Origin: Canna indica
Lineage: Eukaryota; Streptophyta; Magnoliopsida; Zingiberales; Cannaceae
DNA length: 64,000 bases
Direction: 5' to 3'
Assembly (NCBI GenBank): GCA_034359265.1
Contig: CP136891.1
Location: 52,530,501 to 52,594,500 of the forward strand
Shown one piece after another: positions 56,556 to 64,000 of the stretch (positions within the stretch are counted from its first letter, which is position 1; each line of letters opens with the position of its first letter). Made by a program: the position numbers and the translations under genes. The notes beneath the pieces are model-generated. The model searched no databases and was not told the origin of the DNA. It was given only the letters and a program-made list of their open reading frames with translations.

Positions 56556-56893
56556 TATCAAAAGTTCCACATAGGAGAAGCCGCATCAGACCAACGCATC
56601 CTCTAAACTATCTAACTAGTCCATCACGGCCAATAGCTTTATACTTGCGAATTTTGATATGAAAACAAAAGAGGCGGTATAAGCTTGGGTAGGATGCAAA
56701 TCAAAGCATGACAAGCACTGAGTTATAGTATCACCGCTCTCGGCATGTCCAACACTATATTATTGAACCACTAAATTATATTAGTTCATTATTTGTAATA
56801 TATTTTAAAGTATTTAATCGAAAAATACTTGGTTTACACAATTTTTATTTATAATTTATATCTGTAGTTAAAAAATTATGAAACAAAAACAAA
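56556..56893. other. Unassigned sequence between array and CACTA remnant
   Basis: No gene recognised. It may be intron or internal sequence of the CACTA relic that follows. Confidence 0.45.
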
Positions 56894-57180
56894 CTCATGT
56901 AGAAGACATATACGAGGATCATCACCCAGCTCGGTGAATTGCCGTAGGGTGACTTTGACCCTGTAGCGTGGGTCGATGTTGTAGGTGGCTGGGAGCATGA
57001 TCGTGTTTATAACTTTGGATACAGTGGCCATGCACAAGCATTATTGGGGCCACTTGGGGCACCGACCCCTCCTGTTGCAGGTGAGTGGCCCTCCACATCC
57101 CAAACACACGATCAGAACTGGATAGTAGCCTTGGAGTCAGAGCTCGCACATCTAAGACAGATGACGGAGAACATGCAAGT
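56894..57180 (+). pseudogene. CACTA Transposase_24 fragment, truncated
   Basis: Homologous to the last exon of the gene at 18419-19944: preceded by the same 'caaactcatgtag' acceptor context, then AWVDVVGGWEHDRVYNFGYSGHAQALLGPLGAPTPPVAGEW split over one frame, and a coiled-coil LESELAHLRQMTENMQ. It is cut at 57180 by the LTR beginning at 57181. Sequence differences show a different CACTA subfamily. Confidence 0.8.
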
Positions 57181-59258
57181 TGTCACGCCCCAAAAATCGG
57201 GTCATGCGATCGGCCAGACTGCGGACAAGCACCCCGAAGCCTAATCAATATAACCAAACCATGTATGCGAAGATAACAACTCAGGTTAACACAAACTCAA
57301 AGATTTCATTTATGAAAGGTAACAATTCATATACCAGACCAAATGCATAAGATAAACATAACCAATGTTCAAAAGTTGACACTACACAATGTTCACATGC
57401 TCAAATAAAATACACGACTCGACCAGGACTCGACTACACCAACTAGTTTCACGAGATCGCCACCAGAGTCTGCCGCCACCATCTGCACCATACCTAATGA
57501 TCGGGATCTGCAAAACAACACCAAAGAGTGGTGAGTTCAAAGAACTCAGTTAGTGGCCGTCTCAACCACTACCAAGCCAATCCACATAATAAAATGGAGT
57601 AAAATATTTAAATGCTCATCAAGGACTGATATGAAACATAAAATATTTCCATAAATCATCTCGTGCGCCCTGCGCACCATCTGGCCCAAGTCGGCCCAAA
57701 AGGAAACACTCTCAAGTCAAACAGACTACAGCTTGTAGGTTGCTCACTAGGTTGGCCACCATAGCGAACTCCACGCCTCGAGCTCACAGAGCTAGGAAGA
57801 CCCTCTAGTATCAGTGTCAAAAACTCAGTCGGGAAAGGCCCTCCAACCAATGCCACTCGGGTCAGTCGTTTGCATGGCTCACCAACGAATATCTCGACCT
57901 CAAAATCAATTCGCTGGGTCAACAATTAGCTTCTCACGCTTACGCGCTTCTTAGCCCGGCCATCACATACACATCCACAAACACACCCACTAAGTGGACT
58001 GAATTATACACTATAGGATGACGTGGGTTACTCAGGTAGGTACGACCTTGAACATGTTTCTCGGTGCATGCCCAGTAGCACCCCACTCAGCCACAACTTG
58101 GCCCAATAATTGTTCGCCCGCCGTACTACCCAGCATTATAACCTCTATAGTTTACTTTCAAATTTTGTATCCAAGAATTCTCATATCCGTGGTAGGTCGT
58201 CGTGCAGCAAAGTTTCCATTGTTCTAACGAACAGTTTCCGCACGACGTACCCTTCCGCCACCACCATTTCTCATTCGAAATCACATCCGAACACCTAAAA
58301 ATTTCCGGACAAACTAATATGATTCCATATTTACCCAAAGGTTTCCTTATTCAGCATAATGGTCCTACAAATTTCAGATTTCTAACTCATCTAAGTCTTG
58401 CGGAAATTTCAGCCCTTAAGCCGAAATTTAGCCTCTTATAGTACTATTTTCCTACGCTTTCAACCGAGACTTTATACTCCCTCATGAATGTGAAATAACT
58501 AAGTAACCTGATAGTGTTATTAATCCAACTATTAAGCAATCACAGTACGCGAGATAACATCTCAGATTTACAACTCAGTAATTTCAAGATGCAAAACATA
58601 AATTCCAGTCAGCTTAACCAAAACAATTTCAGCATATCCGTTAATGAAATTCCAGCAATATGGTACTCATAATTCTTAGCACATCATGTAGATAAAGATC
58701 GATATATTATCTTGACAATTTCTAGCATAAAAATATAAATTTCATCATGTAGAAAATGTTAATTTAGCATGTTCTAAATAATTTCATCCTACATGCAAAT
58801 AGATTTCAGCATATTATACCATTCATTCCAGCATATATATAATTAACCACAGCTTAATGATAAGGGATTTTATCAAGCAAAACCTCAACATGAAATCCCC
58901 AAGGGTACCCTAACTACTTAGGGCCACTCGGCCACCCTTAGGCCACAAACATTAGGTGGGTTCTAGCATGCTTTCATACAATAAAATTAGGAATTAAATA
59001 CTAGATAAATATGAAATAAATTATCTACAACCTTTTCTTGCTTTCCCTACAAGGGGCGGCCGTCCCTAGGGCTTAGGGGCAAGCCCTAGGGCTGTCGCCT
59101 ACTCCAAACCCCAAGGAAACGCCACACAACCAATTTGATACATAAATTGCGAATAATAACATGCATAAAAACCAATCTACGAAACGATTTCATCATCCAA
59201 TCCTATCTACAAGGATCGACAATCCCTAATCCTACATTTAGAGATTTGGGAAGGAACC

Positions 59259-61800
59259 TGTAAGATCCGAAAAAGTTTCCTAATATAAAAATCTATTTTG
59301 GTGCAGCACGTGGAACCCGGGGGTAGTCGAGTCGAGCCTCAGGATCACCTCGAGTGAAAAGGTATGACTCGGCTAATGGATCATGAAGTCTATTTGGGTA
59401 ATTAACTCTTCTTTTATGAAATCATACCTTAAATTAAGTTAACTCGAGTCATGTTATGGGTTGAGTCGGAACCCAAGTCGAGTTTGGGTTTAGGTCGAGT
59501 TCCAGGTATGACTTAAGTGAGCCTTGAGGCCATCTTTGGAAAGATGGTTGAGGGGATAAAATCCCCCTTATGGCAGCCGTGCGACTCACCCATTGAGTCG
59601 CACAAGGCCGCAAGGGAGAAGAGGAGAAGGAGCAAGGAAGAGGATTGGGGGCTTGGATCGATCTGAAACTCGCGTCGTCTCCGTAAAATCTCAAGTCGTC
59701 GTCATCCGATCCTTGTTTCTTTGCGATCTAGGTGAGTGGTTAATGTTTAAAAGGTTTGGGGGAGGCGGGTGGCCAAACCCTAGATGATAGGTTGAGCTCT
59801 CACGATTTTTTCGACGATCCATGATTTCAACGACATGTGTTCACTATTTTAAGAAGTTTCTTGTCGGATCTCACTGTTTTAATCGTCGATTTGCATGTTC
59901 TTGGGGTTGCCGAGTCATGGAAAAAGGGGAAAGGTCATGCCAAAATTTTCCCTGATTCCCTTGACGGCAAGAAGGCCATTAGATGACCTTATATCACTGT
60001 TTTGATGTAGTTCCTTTGAACATCTCGCGTGTTATGAAGTGTGCCCTCTCTAAAGTCCCTCGAAGTGGCCGAATGAACCCTACAACTCATGAAGAGGGTT
60101 CGGCCAAGGGTGAGGGGAAGATTAAGTAGTTCATTGGTATTTAAATTATATGCGGAATTGAAGAGGTAAAGGTATAGCTAGAGTCTCCTCCCTCTTTTCC
60201 TACCCCAAGGACCTTGGCCGAGCAAGGTCCTCCTTGCTCATGGTTCGGCCAAGGTTAGGGAGAGGAGGAGAGACTTGCTTTAGATGGAAATTTCATGATT
60301 TTAAGGATCACACATAAAGATATGATAATACTTAGGAAGAACACCAAACTTAGCAAGTAGCTTAATTGATTTTGAATTGTAGAAATGCTAGTTTTGTAAC
60401 CATACTTAGCATTAGATCCTTAAACTTTGGATGTTGACATTGTTACCATGTTTTGTATTTCATACATGTCATTTAAATTCATTACCTACCTTGCCATGCT
60501 AGATAGTTGCTCCTTATTGTGCAAATATTCCTAAGGTAGTATAAGAATTGTTATGTATAAACATTATGGTCATATATGATGAATGCTACAATATTTGCAC
60601 ATTTTTCTTTGGATTATACATGCTGTCCTAAATGTTCTCGGATGGTATTCCAAGGTCGATTCATGGAAATTCTCACCTAAGACAGTGTAGGAGGATAGGC
60701 AACATGTAAGGCGTCACTAGATGATCATAGCACATTTATGAAAACTTAGTTATGAGACGATAACACTTCTATGTCTGCTTGTATACTTTTGGAAACTTAG
60801 AGCTCGTACGTGCATATATATTGAAAGGGTGGCATAAACTGTTGACCCGGTAGCCGGACATAGGCCAGATACGGGCAAAGGCCCGATGTGTGTATATTTG
60901 GAAATCCTAGGATATTGATTGTGTAATGTGCTTGAGATGGTCCGCCAAGGGGCGAGGAGGTCGAAGATGACCAATGCCCAGCTCGGCCAGTTGGGTATAG
61001 AGGTGCGCCTGCGGGCCCGCTAGGTGCTAGACCCCAGTTGGGTGGAACTAGCTATCCTGACCCCAGACGGTGTCTGAAGACTAGTGGACCATCCTCGTCG
61101 ACGACCCGGGATTATTTGCTTGTATCTTGAGATGATGTGGCTGATGGCCAGTATGATACTACCTGATATGGTAGGGACGGCGGTAGCTGAGATATGATTC
61201 GATGAGAAGGCCCGAGGGTCGGATGTCAAAGGCTTGATAAGCCGAGATAGCAGGTTATCATGTACAACTGATGTTGATGGATCCGTTGAGGGTCTGTAGT
61301 CGCATTAGAAATAAATTTTACCTCCTTGTACATTCCTTTATTGCCTTATATGATATATATGCATAACCGAGGCTTATGTGGAGGTTGATTTGAGCCACTC
61401 ACTGAGTCCCAAGTGGATTCACCGTTTATTTCTATTTCTGCAGAGCATGAACAGTAGCTTAGTGTCGACATGGTGCAGCTGGAGGGCGGAGGCGGTGCCA
61501 TATCTCGTAGCGGCGTCCATGAGTCTTAGACTAATGCCTAGTTATATTGGTTTTGTTTCTGCACTGACTGTTATAATTGAAAAAAATTGTAAAACTTGAT
61601 ATTTGACTATTCGGTTTTGATGTTGATGTTTCTATTTGTTTTGAAAAACTTATATATTTTGACTTGCAAACTTTTATAAAGTATGTTGAGTTTTCTTTCA
61701 GTTGATATGTCTTGGTTTTCTTGATGTTAGTGTTGATAGTAGGCTACAGGGCAGGATGTAGGTCCTGGTCGGTCACACTACCTTCAGTTGGGGTGTGATA
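59259..61800 (+). mobile_element. Tekay-type solo LTR nested in another LTR
   Basis: Begins TGTAAGATCC, ends GGGGTGTGATA (last bases TA instead of CA); perfect duplication GAACC (59254-59258, 61801-61805). Length 2542 bp. It keeps the perfect stem-loop 59579-59603, donor CTAG|GTGAGTGG at 59732 and acceptor TTTCTGCAG at 61443. Orientation is opposite to its host LTR. Confidence 0.95.
59579..59603. other. LTR stem-loop with compensatory pair
   Basis: GTGCGACTC pairs with GAGTCGCAC (7-nt loop). Compared with 49471-49497 one G-C pair has become A-T on both sides, so pairing is kept. Confidence 0.85.
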
Positions 61801-61939
61801 GAACCACTCACCTAGAACCGGTTTAGGGAGAAGGAAGATGACGAAGAAGCCTCGCGTAGAATCCGATCTGACGAAGTCTCCGATATTTGGCTGATCCTTC
61901 TCCGATTCCTCCCTCTTCCACTCGCCTCCTTGGGTAGCG

Positions 61940-61962
61940 TGCGGCTCCTCTTTGGAGCCGTA
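61940..61962. other. LTR stem-loop, 8 of 9 pairs
   Basis: TGCGGCTCC against GGAGCCGTA, loop TCTTT, one mismatch; minus-oriented LTR. Confidence 0.7.
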
Positions 61963-62261
61963 CGGTGCCAGGTGGCCCCTTTTTTTTGTTGCCAAATTAC
62001 CCTTTTGTCCTTCTTCACTTAAGTCGACCCAACTCGCTCAAAACGAGTCCGATTCAAGCACCAATCGCACCCTCGGGCTCAGCTCGAACCCAACTCGGAC
62101 CTAACACATCAATTAACTTTATATTTAGGTGATTTCAATTGAGCAAGGGTCTCACCTCAATTCGCGCCCAACCGCGATCAACTCCGCACTCGCCGTTATG
62201 CGTCGTGCTCATCCCGCTGAAACCAATATAAAAAAATTTATTAAATTTCGTGGGTATTACA

Positions 62262-62277
62262 ATCTTCCCCCCTTAAG
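62262..62277 (-). promoter_or_regulatory. Polypurine tract of the Tekay element
   Basis: On the minus strand CTTAAGGGGGGAAGAT directly abuts the LTR start TGTAATACCC. This is the expected primer site for plus-strand DNA synthesis and fixes the LTR boundary. Confidence 0.88.
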
Positions 62278-62324
62278 AAAATTCGTCCTCGAATTTAGGG
62301 GTATAAAGGAACTTACGATCTCAA

Positions 62325-64000
62325 TTAATGTGAATATTTCTCCATCATATCCCGCTCCAATTCCCAAGTTGCCTTGTCATCAGAATGGTGCTCCCACCGA
62401 ACCTTCACCAATAGAACCTCTTTACACCTCAACTTTCTGACTTGTCGATCCAAGATCTCCACGGGCCTCTCCTCATAAGAGACCGTTGCATCCACCTCTA
62501 TTGCAGTAGGCTCAAGCATATGGGAATCGTGCATGACGTACCGCTTCAGCATGAACACATGAAATACCAGATAAACTCTGTCCATACTAGGAGGTGAGAC
62601 CAACTCATACGTCACTGTCCCCTTTTGCTTAAGGATGGGGAACGGTCCAATGAATCTGGGGCTCAATTTCCCCCGCTTGCCAAATCTCACTACCCCCTTC
62701 ATCGGGAATACTTTTAAGAACACCAAGCCCCCTACTGCAAACTCCAGATCCCTTGCCGTCAGCGTACATTTTATGCCGACTCTGAGCTGCCAAAAGACAA
62801 TCCTTAACCACTTTCACCTTTTCAATAGCACCTTGAATAAATCTGACCCTAGCATATGGGTCTCACTTGCCTCAAACCACCCCACCAGAGACTGAAATCT
62901 CCGGTCGTACAGAGCCTCAAATGGGGCCATGCTGATACTACTCTAATAGTTGTTATTATAGGCAAACTCTACCAACGGTAGGTGCCTCTCCCAGCCATCC
63001 TCAAAATCTAAGACATGGGCCCGCAACATGTCCTCCAGGGTCTGGATGGTCCTCTCCAACTGTTCGCCAATCTGCAGGTGAAAAGTTGTGCTGAACCGAA
63101 CCTGAGTACCCATGGCTTCCTGAAAGGACTGCCAAAATCTAGCCGTAAGCTAGGTGCCCATGTCTAATATAATCATAACTGGAATCCTATGATAGGCTAT
63201 AATTTGATCCAAGAAAAGTTCGGCATACTGCTTAGACCAAAAGGTCGTCTTGACTGGAATGAAATATGTCGACTTCAGCCGGTCCATAATAACCCAAATG
63301 GAGTCATTTCCTCCTTTCGACCTCGGTAAACCGGTCACAAAGTCCATAATGATCTCCTCTCATTTCTACTATGGTACCTCTAAGTTCTGAAGTAGTCCTG
63401 CTGGTCTCAAGTGCTCAGCTTTAACATGCTGACAGGTTAGACACTTAGATATAAACTCGGCCACCTCCCGTTTCATCCCTTTCCACCAGTACTGCTGCGG
63501 TCATAGTACATCTTTGTGGCCCAAGGGTTCATAGTATATGAGGAGCTGTGGCCAGTCTCAAGCATCTGCCTCTTGACCTCTTCCATATCCGACACCACAA
63601 TCATGTCCTTAAACCTTAGGATGTCCTCAGCAACTACCTTGAAACCATCATCTGCGTCCCATCTCTCCACTAGGTATATGGTCAAAGCACAGAATGCATC
63701 CTCCCTCTGGTCCACCCGCAACATATCCACCAATATGGACCACACCCACAAGTGCACCACCATGTCACCAGTGTCAATCACTGAAATCACTATACCGCCA
63801 TCTAGGTAGGCTGCAAGTTCCTGAGCCAGTGGTCTCCTCTCTGCTGCCATGTGTGCTAGACTGCCCATAGATTTCCTGCTTAAGGCGTCTGCCACTATGT
63901 TCGCCTTTCCACAATGATACAAGATAGTGCAATCATAATCCTTAAGCAACTCGAGCCACCTCCTCTGCCTCAAGTTCAACTCTTTCTGCGTGAGCAGATA
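62325..64000 (-). pseudogene. Tekay/Del chromovirus pol: RNase H to chromodomain
   Basis: Minus-strand pol of a Ty3/gypsy element that enters from beyond the right edge. In order: end of RNase H ([11 protein letters not shown] and ADALSRKS, 63960-63870); integrase zinc-finger region (about 63540-63400, [10 protein letters not shown] and CLTCQ); catalytic core starting MDFVTGLPRSKGG (63347) with later stops in the segment holding the second Asp and the Glu; GKLSPRFIGPF; and a C-terminal chromodomain-like end (PVEILDRQVRKLR, KVRWEHH, ATWE.E..M) to 62325. Several in-frame stops and frame slips make it non-functional. The chromodomain plus ILDRQVRKLR marks the Tekay/Del lineage. The 3' LTR follows after the polypurine tract. 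Confidence 0.9.

Larger units (their letters stand above)
57181..62261 (-). mobile_element. 3' LTR of a minus-strand Tekay/Del element
   Basis: On the minus strand the LTR begins TGTAATACCC at 62261, right after the polypurine tract, and ends GGGGCGTGACA at 57181. A solo LTR of the same family (59259-61800) is inserted in it; the net length is about 2.53 kb. Landmarks: stem-loop 61940-61962, donor-like GTGAGT (minus, from 61811), acceptor TTTTGCAG (AG at 57509-57508). Confidence 0.93.

Overview
This is a repeat-rich piece of a plant nuclear genome. It holds one convincing intact host gene, a seven-exon katanin p60 microtubule-severing ATPase (KTN1-like, + strand, 22959-32717). The rest is transposable elements, many nested in one another. 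The split gene, GT-AG introns, CACTA, hAT and Mutator-like elements, DUF4283-type LINEs and Tekay/Del and Tat-type Ty3/gypsy elements point to a flowering plant. I cannot fix the species; a non-grass monocot is a guess.

Layout. 1-6240 is AT-rich and holds foldback/TIR elements, an (ATT)n microsatellite and a broken trihelix transcription-factor fragment (minus). 6245-11383 is a minus-strand LTR carrying two nested elements: a hAT MITE (6837-7238) and a 1.86-kb Pack-MULE (7644-9501). The Pack-MULE has a perfect 9-bp target duplication and holds pieces of three host genes: the SufE domain of quinolinate synthase, a CIN-type TCP factor, and a cinnamoyl-CoA-reductase-like gene. 12142-21203 is one LINE insertion between copies of a 12-bp target duplication. 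Its 5' part is inverted relative to its 3' part (twin-priming structure), and a 4-kb CACTA transposon (16554-20581) sits inside it. 21670-22692 is a long palindromic element ending about 270 bp upstream of the KTN1 start codon.

KTN1 fills 22959-32717. Intron 3 has two separate hAT insertions with 8-bp target duplications, and intron 6 has a Ty1/copia relic. 33100-37140 holds LINE, LTR and CACTA debris. From about 37.4 kb to the end, two Ty3/gypsy families dominate. (i) A Tekay/Del chromovirus has LTRs of about 2.2-2.7 kb beginning TGTAATACCC, or a close variant, and ending in GTGACA. It appears as solo LTRs (40646-43358, 45951-48537, 49189-51545, 59259-61800), a partial LTR (37376-39552), the 6245-11383 copy, and the 3' LTR plus decayed pol of a minus-strand element running off the right edge (57181-64000). 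(ii) A Tat-type element has tandem repeats in its 3' untranslated region and occurs as two head-to-head inverted fragments (44590-52450 and 52451-54960). A satellite-like array of about eight 169-bp units lies at 55199-56555.

Most worth a second look: the twin-primed LINE; the three-gene Pack-MULE; and, in the Tekay-type LTRs, a conserved GT-AG intron signature with a stem-loop upstream that shows at least one compensatory pair change. No CRISPR array, tRNA, rRNA or prokaryotic-type operon was seen.
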